NCBI GenBank assembly: GCA_947462925.1
Contig: CANHQP010000002.1
Span: forward strand, 1-64,000
Reading direction: 5' to 3'
Source: Flavobacteriia bacterium
GTDB lineage: Bacteria; Bacteroidota; Bacteroidia; Flavobacteriales_D; Crocinitomicaceae
Length of the DNA stretch: 64,000 nucleotides
Shown: piece after piece, positions 34,924-42,764 of the stretch
Layout of the letters: each line of letters opens with the position of its first letter
Numbering within the stretch: the stretch's first letter is position 1
Made by a program: the position numbers and the translations under genes
Notes under the pieces: generated by a model
What the model was told of the DNA's origin: nothing
Database searches by the model: none
Seen by the model: the letters and a program-made list of their open reading frames with translations, nothing else

Positions 34924-37767
34924 ATGTGCAGATTTTCTTTGTTTGTAATATTTGTATTGTGCGCTGAAGTTGCAGATTGTCAGTACAATTATCTTTCACC
35001 ACTTTTTGATATAAATTCAGGCTTACCGCACAATGAAGTCAATGACATTGTGAAAGATGATGCTGGCTATATTTGGATTGCCACAGACAATGGACTTTCA
35101 AGGTTTGATGGCTATAATTTCATCAATTTCAATCATGAAACGCATCCAAACATATTTAAAGAAAGTCGAATCACCAAAATCCATAAAAAAGGTTCAGTTC
35201 TATACCTATTGACTGCTTCTGACGGATTAATTGAACTGCAACCGAGGAATATTTCATTCAAGAAATTGTACACAGCAAATCCGCTTGCCATGGCTTTTTC
35301 AAATGATACAACTGCCATTCTTTTTGACTCAGGAAAATTGGTCTTTAAGATTAAAAGTAAGGTCATTTTTATTCGAAAGTTGAATTTGTTTGACAAAACT
35401 GACATTGCCATTTATCAAGGAAAAGTTTTTGTTTCTTTGAATAACAAGGAGTTAATAACAATTAGTCCAAAATCACCTACAAAGCAGATCAAAATTGGTA
35501 TTCAAGAAACTGATTTTTTGGGTAAATTCTTTGTGTCAAAAGTACACGGTCTTGTACTTTGGAATGGAGATGTTGTGCGCCTGCTCAGAAATAATAAGTT
35601 GGTTGATCACCCAGATTTTATTACCAAAAGGCATATCACTTATTTTGGTGAAGATGCAGATGGAAAGCACTTATTTATTGAAAAAAGTACAATACCTTTT
35701 GTCGTATTTGAGAGGGAAATGATAGGTTTTTTCTCACCCACCATAAAACAAAATATTCAAAATAAATTTATTTTTAGACTCAATAAGACTTATATTTTGG
35801 TAGGAACGAATCAAGGTATAATCAGAATTGAACAAAAGCCAGCTGTGTCTTATCAGATTGATGATTATTCCTTGAATGTGGACAATTATATTTTGCAACG
35901 ACGTAAGATTATTGAGCACAAAAACAAGCGTTTTTACATCGGATATCCTAGGGTTTTAGAAGAAAATAAAGGAGTTATTAGTCGGTTTTCAGCTAGAAAT
36001 CTTGTTACCTATGACGGGTTGATTTTTAATGACGAATTGTTTTGTACGGCAGAGGGAGATGGCTTGGTTAGTTTTGATTTACAGACCAAAGAAATCACCA
36101 GTCACGTCAATAAACACCTTGGTGTGCATGAAACTTTTCAATCCATTTTAAAGGTTTCTGATTCTAAAATCTTGTTGTGTGGGGGAAATAAAATGGTTTT
36201 GTATAATCCAACGAATAAAGTTTCCAAAGCCTTTTATTTGAAAAAAGGAATAGAGATTCAAGTTGCGGTAAAAAATGACAATTCAAATATTATTTATTTA
36301 GGTACCAATAAAGGATTATTTCGAATTCAATTTACTTCAGAAAATAACTTTAAAATCCTTGATTCAGGAAAACAACTCAATGTGGAGGTGAGAGATATTC
36401 TATTGAGAAAGGAAAACAATGAAATTTGGTTAGCAACATACAAAGGTGTTTTTGTGTTGAATTTCAAAAATCTAAAAATCATTCATGCATATACTCAACC
36501 AAATCAGGTTTCAAACCCTAAAGTTGTAAAATTAGTCGAGGATAAATCTAATTGTATTTGGGCATCTACTTATTTAGGCATAACGATTTACAACACAAAT
36601 GATGGAACGATTCGATTTATCAATAAAAATCATTTACTAAATAATTTTGAATACAATAATAAATCCGGGAGTTTGTTGAGCGATGGTAAAATTGCTTTTG
36701 GGGGCTTAAATTGTTTTGAAATCATCGACCCAAAAGCACTGAACGAATATAAATATGCCAAAACCTTTGCTATATCTGGCATTGAAACTGTTAAAAATGA
36801 AAATAGGAAATGGTTTTCAGCTTATCGAGAAGGACAAAAAATTAGTTTTCCTACGGGCAAGGAAGCAATAAAAATTTACCTAGCCAATTTGGATTATCAA
36901 TACGGAAACGGATATACTTTTCAATATACTTTAGATGCCAAAAATTGGTTTAATGTGGATAAAAATCATTTCATTTTAATTTCCGATTTATCGTACGGCG
37001 AGTATAATCTGAAAATTCGAATGTTTAACCCTTTTGGTGAATTCGTAGGTGAAAAATCATTTATAATTTCTGCACACACGCCATTTTTCTACAGAACGGA
37101 ATTTTTGATGACTGCATTTATTCTTGTGATTGTTTTCTATTTACTTTTTGTCTACTACTTCATAAGATCATTGAGAATCAGAGCCAAAACCAAGGCTAGA
37201 ATTGCCATGGATTTACATGATGAATCAGGAACAATTCTTACCCGTTTATTATTGATTTCAAAGAGAGAAAAATTCGAGAATAGTGATAAGGTGCGTTTAC
37301 AAGCTGGATTGAAAGAAGCACTTTACAGTTTCAGAACTTACATTGATTCTATTTCGCGCGAAAAACATACGATGCAAGATTTAACAGATGATCTTCGGGA
37401 ATTTGTCTATTTATCTTGCAACAATGCTAGTATCAAAGTTGATTTTAAGGCCGAATTAGATAAAAATTACACCATAAATGGTGAACTTTTCCGAGACATT
37501 AAGCTTTCAGTATACGAGATTGTGACCAATTCAATCAAACATTCATTATCTGATAATATGTATTTTAGCCTTTTGGCATACCATGATAAACTCAATCTTT
37601 TTATTTCAGATGATGGATTTTGTAATATTACAGAATTAGAGTTGGGTAAAGGAAATGGAATTCAAAATATTAAAAAACGAATCCAAAGAAACAGGGGTCA
37701 AGTAAACTATTCAATCGTCGACGGAACAAATGGATTGACAGTTGAAATTAATCTACCATTAACATGA
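34924..37767 (+). CDS. Propeller-sensor histidine kinase (Y_Y_Y/HisKA_3 type)
   Basis: A 947-residue transmembrane kinase. It has a signal peptide, then a large periplasmic two-component propeller (repeats such as GYIWIATDNGLSRFDG and IWLATYKGVFVL). A Y_Y_Y domain follows (about 640-720), then one membrane helix (FLMTAFILVIVFYLLFVYYF). The kinase core is HisKA_3 with His in IAMDLHDESG, and a compact HATPase with IVTNSIKHS and GNGIQNIKKR. It is not fused to AraC output, unlike Bacteroides hybrid sensors. Its stop overlaps the next gene's ATG by four bases. The start at 34924 lies after the promoter; an upstream TTG codon falls inside the -7 box. Confidence 0.9.
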   Translation: MCRFSLFVIFVLCAEVADCQYNYLSPLFDINSGLPHNEVNDIVKDDAGYIWIATDNGLSRFDGYNFINFNHETHPNIFKESRITKIHKKGSVLYLLTASDGLIELQPRNISFKKLYTANPLAMAFSNDTTAILFDSGKLVFKIKSKVIFIRKLNLFDKTDIAIYQGKVFVSLNNKELITISPKSPTKQIKIGIQETDFLGKFFVSKVHGLVLWNGDVVRLLRNNKLVDHPDFITKRHITYFGEDADGKHLFIEKSTIPFVVFEREMIGFFSPTIKQNIQNKFIFRLNKTYILVGTNQGIIRIEQKPAVSYQIDDYSLNVDNYILQRRKIIEHKNKRFYIGYPRVLEENKGVISRFSARNLVTYDGLIFNDELFCTAEGDGLVSFDLQTKEITSHVNKHLGVHETFQSILKVSDSKILLCGGNKMVLYNPTNKVSKAFYLKKGIEIQVAVKNDNSNIIYLGTNKGLFRIQFTSENNFKILDSGKQLNVEVRDILLRKENNEIWLATYKGVFVLNFKNLKIIHAYTQPNQVSNPKVVKLVEDKSNCIWASTYLGITIYNTNDGTIRFINKNHLLNNFEYNNKSGSLLSDGKIAFGGLNCFEIIDPKALNEYKYAKTFAISGIETVKNENRKWFSAYREGQKISFPTGKEAIKIYLANLDYQYGNGYTFQYTLDAKNWFNVDKNHFILISDLSYGEYNLKIRMFNPFGEFVGEKSFIISAHTPFFYRTEFLMTAFILVIVFYLLFVYYFIRSLRIRAKTKARIAMDLHDESGTILTRLLLISKREKFENSDKVRLQAGLKEALYSFRTYIDSISREKHTMQDLTDDLREFVYLSCNNASIKVDFKAELDKNYTINGELFRDIKLSVYEIVTNSIKHSLSDNMYFSLLAYHDKLNLFISDDGFCNITELELGKGNGIQNIKKRIQRNRGQVNYSIVDGTNGLTVEINLPLT

Positions 37768-38381
37768 AACGCATTATTATCATAGAGGACGATATTCATT
37801 TGGCGCATTTGCTGCAAGAGAATATCAATGAAATAGAAAATTTAGAATGCAAGCAAATTTATCCCAATCCGGTTGCTTTTCTAAATAATCCTATAGAAGC
37901 AGACATATACTTGCTCGATATCGTGATGCCAGAAATGAATGGTTTGGAAGCAATCGAGAAAATTTTGAAATTGTTTCCCAACACAACCATCGTAATGAAC
38001 ACCATCAAAGACGATTCTGAAACGATTTTTCAAGCCTTGCAGTTGGGAGCTTCGGGCTATATCGATAAACAAAGTTTTCACACAAATTTTGAAGAGGTTT
38101 TTTCAAGTATTGAAAATGGCGGTGCATACATGACACCCAAAATAGCTCGAAAAGTGATTACTTTTTTCAATCAACCTCGAAGTATTTCAGTGCAATTAAC
38201 CGAGCGTGAAAAAGACATCGTAAATGGAATTTTGGACGGTTTGAGCTACAAACTCATTGCTGATAGATATGAGATTGCCATTGATACCGTTCGAATGAAT
38301 ATCAAAAAAGTATACCGCAAGTTGAATATCAATTCTAAATCAGAACTGTTTAAAATGATAGGAAACAAGCAAAGATTTTAA
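37764..38381 (+). CDS. NarL/LuxR-family response regulator
   Basis: A 205-residue regulator. The receiver domain has IEDD near the N-terminus, phosphoacceptor Asp in YLLDIVMPEMNG, a conserved Thr replaced in the MNTIK context, and Lys in YIDKQS. The GerE/LuxR helix-turn-helix covers about 140-200 (LTEREKDIVNGILDGLSYKLIAD, VRMNIKKVYRKL). It is translationally coupled to the upstream kinase and is its likely partner. Its stop codon overlaps the stop of a displaced O-antigen-ligase 3' fragment on the opposite strand. Confidence 0.93.
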   Translation: MKRIIIIEDDIHLAHLLQENINEIENLECKQIYPNPVAFLNNPIEADIYLLDIVMPEMNGLEAIEKILKLFPNTTIVMNTIKDDSETIFQALQLGASGYIDKQSFHTNFEEVFSSIENGGAYMTPKIARKVITFFNQPRSISVQLTEREKDIVNGILDGLSYKLIADRYEIAIDTVRMNIKKVYRKLNINSKSELFKMIGNKQRF

Positions 38382-38482
38382 ATAACGATTTCATTTTCCT
38401 TCGCCAAACCTTCATTCAACTTAAACTCCAACGCGATGAAACAAGCACAAATTCCCCAAATTGGAATAGCCGCTTTATCGGT
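38378..38482 (-). pseudogene. Displaced 3' end of the O-antigen ligase gene
   Basis: The 74 bases 38409-38482 match 39355-39428, the 3' end of the intact ligase gene, at 72 of 74 positions. Read on the minus strand, this copy encodes the same terminal residues (TDKAAIPIWGIC, IALEFKLNEG) but then continues LAKENEIVI to a stop at 38378-38380. That stop overlaps the response-regulator stop, which suggests this was the original gene end before a cassette was inserted. Homology breaks abruptly upstream of the Thr codon. Confidence 0.8.
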
Positions 38483-38507
38483 TTTGCTATTCAATTTTTT
38501 ATTGCTT

Positions 38508-38744
38508 CTAATATTTAAGTAGTCTGTCTAACAACATATTAATTTCTTTCAAATTTTTCTTTTCTAAAAACGCAGATTCTTCAATTTTTACCGAAAATAA
38601 TTTTTCTAAGCGCATTTTTAGCTCTAAAAAGTCTAAATCATCTAAATTTAGTTCTCTGAGCAATGTTTGTTCATGTAGGTCAGAATTTTCACACTGCAGA
38701 TAATTTGATATAACTTTTCGGATTTTATATTTAAGCTTTTCCAA
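38508..38744 (-). CDS. Acyl-carrier-protein-like protein lacking the pantetheine serine
   Basis: A 78-residue protein that aligns with acyl carrier proteins over its whole length: an N-terminal amphipathic helix (KIRKVISNYL), then LLRELNLDDLDFLELKMRL, KLFSVKIEES and a C-terminal helix. In ACP the motif is DSL, with Ser carrying 4'-phosphopantetheine; here it is DDL with Asp36 at the Ser position. No other Ser lies nearby, so conventional acyl loading is not expected. It starts nine bases after the 41-residue membrane protein gene, in the same operon, inside the repeat-bounded cassette. Confidence 0.7.
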   Translation of the reverse strand: MEKLKYKIRKVISNYLQCENSDLHEQTLLRELNLDDLDFLELKMRLEKLFSVKIEESAFLEKKNLKEINMLLDRLLKY

Positions 38745-38753
38745 AATCTAATT

Positions 38754-38879
38754 TTATTTCATAAGAGGTATATTATTATTGAGCAATTGGTAAGTAATAT
38801 AAATTATTCCTAATAAGATGATTATCGCTAAAATTGCCAGGAAAGTTGCAAATCCCAAGTCAACGTCATTTTTGTTCAT
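38754..38879 (-). CDS. 41-residue single-pass membrane protein, family member 2
   Basis: A 41-codon frame encoding MNKNDVDLGF, one hydrophobic helix (about 11-33) and a short tail ending PLMK. It shares pattern and length with the product of 34579-34701. It precedes the ACP-like gene by nine bases and has a perfect -7 box (TAACTTTG) 39 bases upstream. Conservation between the two loci is the main evidence for coding. Function unknown; a membrane partner for the ACP-like protein is a guess. Confidence 0.6.
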   Translation of the reverse strand: MNKNDVDLGFATFLAILAIIILLGIIYITYQLLNNNIPLMK

Positions 38880-38918
38880 ATACAGTTAGAAGATTTTATT
38901 TTAACATTTTTGACACTA

Positions 38919-38926
38919 CAAAGTTA
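38919..38926 (-). promoter_or_regulatory. -7 promoter box of the membrane protein/ACP-like pair
   Basis: Reads TAACTTTG on the minus strand, a perfect -7 match 39 bases upstream of the start codon at 38879. No clear -33 TTTG is seen. Confidence 0.4.
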
Positions 38927-38964
38927 TTACCTTTAGTTTTAATTTTTGCTATTTTAAAGGTTTG

Positions 38965-38997
38965 TTTGTCCTTTCTAAAATTATTTTGCTACTTTTG
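38965..38997 (+). promoter_or_regulatory. Promoter of the cassette XRE gene, leaderless arrangement
   Basis: TTTG (38965-38968), a 21-base spacer and TACTTTTG (38990-38997) match both elements fully. The -7 box ends four bases before the ATG at 39002, as at dxr and dusB. Confidence 0.6.
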
Positions 38998-39001
38998 AGG
39001 C

Positions 39002-39340
39002 ATGAAAAATATTATTGATAATATCAAGAAGTTTAGGGAATTAAAAAATATTACTAGAGAACATATAGCTGATAGCCTGGAAATGAGCTTATCAGGGTAC
39101 AGTAAGTTAGAGCGAGGTGAGGTAGAACTGACGGTCTCAAAATTGTACAAAATTTCAGAGATATTAGAAGTGGATATTTCTCAAATCTTAAATTTTGATG
39201 CTTCTCAAATTTTTAATGTTACAAATAATCAAATAGTAAATGGAGTAAAAGTTAATGAACAGATTAATAACTATAATGATATTTACAAAGATAAATATAT
39301 CAGGAAATTAGAAGAAGAGATTGAACGTTTAAAAAAGTAG
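39002..39340 (+). CDS. XRE-family transcriptional regulator
   Basis: A 112-residue protein. The helix-turn-helix occupies about residues 5-60 (LKNITREHIADSLEMSLSGYSKLERGE, LTVSKLYKISEILEV). An Asn-rich stretch follows, then a short coiled coil at the C-terminus (YIRKLEEEIERLKK), probably for oligomerisation. It is transcribed away from the membrane protein/ACP-like pair across a 122-base shared regulatory region, so it is a good candidate for their repressor. Its stop lies only four bases from the convergent O-antigen ligase stop, within the inserted cassette. Confidence 0.85.
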   Translation: MKNIIDNIKKFRELKNITREHIADSLEMSLSGYSKLERGEVELTVSKLYKISEILEVDISQILNFDASQIFNVTNNQIVNGVKVNEQINNYNDIYKDKYIRKLEEEIERLKK

Positions 39341-39344
39341 TATT

Positions 39345-40775
39345 TTATATTTCACCTTCATTCAACTTATACTCCAACGCGATAAAACAAGCACAAATTC
39401 CCCAAATTGGAATAGCCGCTTTATCGGTGTCTAGATAGTTGTTCAAAATTCCGTGAACGAAGTAAGTCACCAAAGCCAAAATAAACGCAAGAATCAATAC
39501 TTTCATTTCGCGTTTTTCCGATGGCCAGCGGTTGTAAAGCGTAATTCCTTTATAGAAAATCGCTGAAATCAGTATCAAAACGATAATCAATCCTATAAAT
39601 CCCATTTCAGCCAAAGGACCCAAATATTCGCTGTGTGCATTTCCGCCGTCTCCGAAGTTGGTGGAAATAATCGTCAAATTTTCTGGCTCTTGAAATCTGG
39701 CGTATTCAAAAGCATAAGTTCCTGGGCCAAAACCAACAATCGGACGTTCTTGAAACATCGCAATCGCACATGACCAACGGTTGATTCTTTCCAGATTGGA
39801 TGCATCTGTCGTTACGTTTGCAGCACTTTCCAAGCGTTTTCCGAAATCTTCTGTCGTGTGTTCTGATTTGTTTTTCGATAAACTTTGTTCAATCGATGTC
39901 CAAGAGAAAAACACGAAAACACCAATCGTTGCCACAACGCCCAAAATCAAGCTAAATTTGATTTTGAAGTGAATCAAAAGCCAAACAAACAATGCAGCGA
40001 TGATGCTCAACCAAGCGGCGCGTGTGTAGGAGAAAAACAGTGCGATTAAATTGATGGCAATCAAAACCAACAAAATCGCTTGAATTAACGGTGGATGTTT
40101 CTTGGAGAAGTAAATGCCAAAAATGATCGGAACCAAAAATGCGGTCATGGCTCCGTAAATCGTATGATCTTTGAAAAATGGCCACATCACCCAGTGACTT
40201 TCTTTTTCACCGAAAGCATAACTTGCATGCATGAAAACCGTGTAAACCATGGCGATGGTCATACCAATGGTGAAAAACCACAAGAAAGTTTTGATGTTTT
40301 TTTCTGACAAGAAAACGCGTGAACCGTAGAACAACATCGGAATCATAAACCACAAGCGCGCCAGTAAAAATTTGAATGAAACGAGCGGTAAATCGCTGGT
40401 GATAGACGTAAAAAGAACCCAAAGCAAATACAATCCGATGGCCCAAACAATGGCATTTTTCCAAATGAAATCAGGGAAAACTTTGTATTTGATTTGCTGA
40501 AAAAGCAACAAGAGCATCAAACCAAAAAGCAAGGGCTCGGTTGGCACAAATAATCCAAATCCGTTGACATATTCTTCGATGTTGACAGAAAGTGGCGTCA
40601 GTAAAAACAGCAACAAAAAAGTGAATTGCGTATTGAAAACCGCGCTGTAAATCGCCAAAAGCACCACCGGAAAAGCCAACATGTAAAGCTGATTTTTCCA
40701 AATGAAATAGGAGGAAAGCGCAATGAACAAGGCGCCAACCAACAACAACCAACGATTTGTTCGAACGAACTGCAC
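39345..40775 (-). CDS. O-antigen ligase family protein
   Basis: A 476-residue polytopic membrane protein with about 11-12 helices. A large periplasmic loop near residues 300-390 contains RINRWSCAIAMFQERPIVGFGPGTYAFEY and GNAHSEYLGPLAEMG, typical of the Wzy_C/WaaL family. Such proteins join polysaccharide to lipid A core or polymerise it in the periplasm. The upstream chain-length gene ends at the base next to this start, so they form an operon. The last 23 or so codons lie in a 74-base repeat also found at 38409-38482, so the present C-terminus (GEI) was acquired with the adjacent cassette. Confidence 0.88.
   Translation of the reverse strand: MQFVRTNRWLLLVGALFIALSSYFIWKNQLYMLAFPVVLLAIYSAVFNTQFTFLLLFLLTPLSVNIEEYVNGFGLFVPTEPLLFGLMLLLLFQQIKYKVFPDFIWKNAIVWAIGLYLLWVLFTSITSDLPLVSFKFLLARLWFMIPMLFYGSRVFLSEKNIKTFLWFFTIGMTIAMVYTVFMHASYAFGEKESHWVMWPFFKDHTIYGAMTAFLVPIIFGIYFSKKHPPLIQAILLVLIAINLIALFFSYTRAAWLSIIAALFVWLLIHFKIKFSLILGVVATIGVFVFFSWTSIEQSLSKNKSEHTTEDFGKRLESAANVTTDASNLERINRWSCAIAMFQERPIVGFGPGTYAFEYARFQEPENLTIISTNFGDGGNAHSEYLGPLAEMGFIGLIIVLILISAIFYKGITLYNRWPSEKREMKVLILAFILALVTYFVHGILNNYLDTDKAAIPIWGICACFIALEYKLNEGEI
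39355..39428. repeat. Right copy of the 74-bp cassette-bounding direct repeat
   Basis: 72 of 74 positions match 38409-38482 in direct orientation, with differences at 39370 and 39384. The spacing between copies is 946 bases. The segment between them holds the ACP-like, membrane and XRE genes and no recombinase. Confidence 0.9.
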
Positions 40776-41771
40776 TTACGCGATTTTTCTCAATTCTTGA
40801 ATGCGGTCTTGAATCAATAACGCAAAGACCATGAAAATGAAAGTAGCAAAAACACTTACAATCACGATGATTGCTTTTTTCGGTCTGTCTTTTTTGTCGG
40901 CAACAACCGCTCTTTCAACCACAAATTTATGGTTGAAATTGGCGTAAGCATCAGATTCTGCTTGTTCGTAAGCAACCTCAAATTCTGATAATTTCACGAT
41001 TTTTTCGTCTCTCAACATCGCCAAACCGTCAAACTCAGCACCGTATTTCATGTTGATTTCCAGTTTGTCTTTGAAAAACTTGCGGTCTTCAGCACCTTTC
41101 GCTTCGTTGTACGCCGCAGAAAGTGTCGCGCGACCTTCGGAAGTCACAACGCCCAATGCAGAAAGGCTATCTAATTTCATTCTGATTTCTTTCAAACTCG
41201 TTTCAATCAATTGCTTTTTACGCTGACTGATTTCAAACGCAGGAATTGTTCTTTCCTTCACCATGTCGTTTTTCACGGTATCGATGAGGTCTACAATTTT
41301 GTTGGCGATTTCAGCAGCCAATTCTTTGTCTGAGTCTAACACATCAATTTGAATCGAGCCATATCTTGTGCGGGTAAACATGATGTGTTCTTCATACGCT
41401 TTGCCCAATTTGTAGAATTTATTCGGATCGTCCATGTCGATGTCGTAGTGTTTGAACAAGTCAAAACGTTGTACGATTTTATCTCTGATACGAGATGATT
41501 GCAGGATTTGAACCATTTGTTCAGATTGTTCTTCTTCCCCAAAATCCATGGAAGAAGCTTTCGCATTTCGTTGTTCAGAAAAGGAAACTGTACTTGTAGC
41601 CGTTGGGAAAACGATGGCAGTTGAGAGGTATAAAGGAGTCAATAAGAATGAGATAACCAATGAGATTACAGCTGCTGCTGCGGTCACTATTCCAATAATT
41701 TTGCGTTTTTTCCAAACAAACAGAATCAAATTTTGACGTTGTTGTTGAAATTCAATATTTTCTTGCTCCAT
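40776..41771 (-). CDS. Wzz-type polysaccharide chain-length determinant
   Basis: A 331-residue inner-membrane protein with two membrane helices: the first at about 27-50 (IGIVTAAAAVISLVISFLLTPLY) and the last at about 300-320. A long coiled-coil periplasmic domain lies between them. The N-terminal Wzz fold and the proline-containing segment before the second helix (DRPKKAIIVIVS) fit the family, which sets surface polysaccharide length. There is no cytosolic kinase domain. The stop codon abuts the O-antigen ligase start, so the two are co-transcribed. Confidence 0.85.
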   Translation of the reverse strand: MEQENIEFQQQRQNLILFVWKKRKIIGIVTAAAAVISLVISFLLTPLYLSTAIVFPTATSTVSFSEQRNAKASSMDFGEEEQSEQMVQILQSSRIRDKIVQRFDLFKHYDIDMDDPNKFYKLGKAYEEHIMFTRTRYGSIQIDVLDSDKELAAEIANKIVDLIDTVKNDMVKERTIPAFEISQRKKQLIETSLKEIRMKLDSLSALGVVTSEGRATLSAAYNEAKGAEDRKFFKDKLEINMKYGAEFDGLAMLRDEKIVKLSEFEVAYEQAESDAYANFNHKFVVERAVVADKKDRPKKAIIVIVSVFATFIFMVFALLIQDRIQELRKIA

Positions 41772-42147
41772 GTATTTCTTTTTGCGTGTGCGAATTTACT
41801 TTAAAATCTCCAATTTTTCGAACATCATGGATAACTAAAATTATTGGGTTTTATTGTGGGAGCTTTGGGGAGATGTTAGGATTTTAAGATATTAGGATTT
41901 TAAGACGTTAGACAATAGACCAAAGACTCAAGACAACAGACTGTCTAATTTTCTTTTAGTCTGATTGATTTAATTTTAGGAAAAAAGGTCCTCCCCCTCG
42001 GTCCCCCTCCCAAGGGGGAAGAGTGAAAATCTTTCGATTTTCTTAGTTGGAGAAACCTGTAAATTTGAGGTAATTCGTTTTCCCCCTTTGGAGGGGGATT
42101 AAGGGGGAGGAAAAATTTATGTTGCTTTTAGCATCAAAATAAAATCC
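41772..42147. repeat. Intergenic region with C-rich repeats, copies 2 and 3
   Basis: No gene in these 376 bases. Two members of the C-rich hairpin repeat face each other: 41990-42020 (cctccccctcggtccccc form) and 42079-42110 (inverted, with ttccccctttggaggggg). Upstream of them is ttaggattttaaga repeated in tandem (about 41876-41910), the reverse of the sequence that flanks copy 1 near 1090. The two facing copies could form one large hairpin in RNA. Confidence 0.65.
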
Positions 42148-42762
42148 TCACTTATAAAAATTCATCTCCTCGATATACCGCTGCACGGGTTCTGTGAGCA
42201 AATACCTTACATCCTTGCGTTCTTTGATGGCGTTTCGTACAAAACTGGAGGAAACTTTCATTACGGGTGCGTCGTTGCAAAAAATGACATTTGGATGGTC
42301 GGCAAAAAGGTTTTCGTATTGATTTCCAATTTCTTGCACTTCTTGTTCTTCTTGGATGGTCAATACGCGCGGATAGACGTAAAACTTGTGGTTTTTGAGT
42401 ATCGTTTCGTGGTTGAACCACTTATGAAAGGTGCGTAAATTGTCTTCTCCCATGATGAGCGCAAACTCATTTTCAGGATATTGCTCTTTCAAATAGGCGA
42501 GGGTAGTAGCGGTATAACTCGGTTTTGGCAATTTAAATTCGATGTCGCTGGCGCGCAGATTGTTGTTGTCTTCAATCGCGATTTTTACCAAAGCCAAACG
42601 GTGGTAATCGGCCAACAAAGAGGACTTTACTTTCAGCGGATTTTGAGGTGTGACCATCAACCAAACTTGGTCCAAATCGGTGTAATCCGCCATGTAATTG
42701 GCAATCACCAAATGTCCCACGTGAATGGGGTTGAAAGTGCCAAAATAAAGTCCAACTTTCAT
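42148..42762 (-). CDS. nadD: Nicotinate-nucleotide adenylyltransferase
   Basis: A 204-residue cytosolic enzyme that adenylylates nicotinate mononucleotide in NAD synthesis. The nucleotidyltransferase signature is clear: GLYFGTFNPIHVGHL at the N-terminus, VTPQNPLK, IMGEDNLRTFHKW, and the ISSTxxR-like segment KVSSSFVRNAIKE near the C-terminus. It starts two bases after the gmk stop, in the same operon. Confidence 0.96.
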   Translation of the reverse strand: MKVGLYFGTFNPIHVGHLVIANYMADYTDLDQVWLMVTPQNPLKVKSSLLADYHRLALVKIAIEDNNNLRASDIEFKLPKPSYTATTLAYLKEQYPENEFALIMGEDNLRTFHKWFNHETILKNHKFYVYPRVLTIQEEQEVQEIGNQYENLFADHPNVIFCNDAPVMKVSSSFVRNAIKERKDVRYLLTEPVQRYIEEMNFYK

Positions 42763-42764
42763 GC

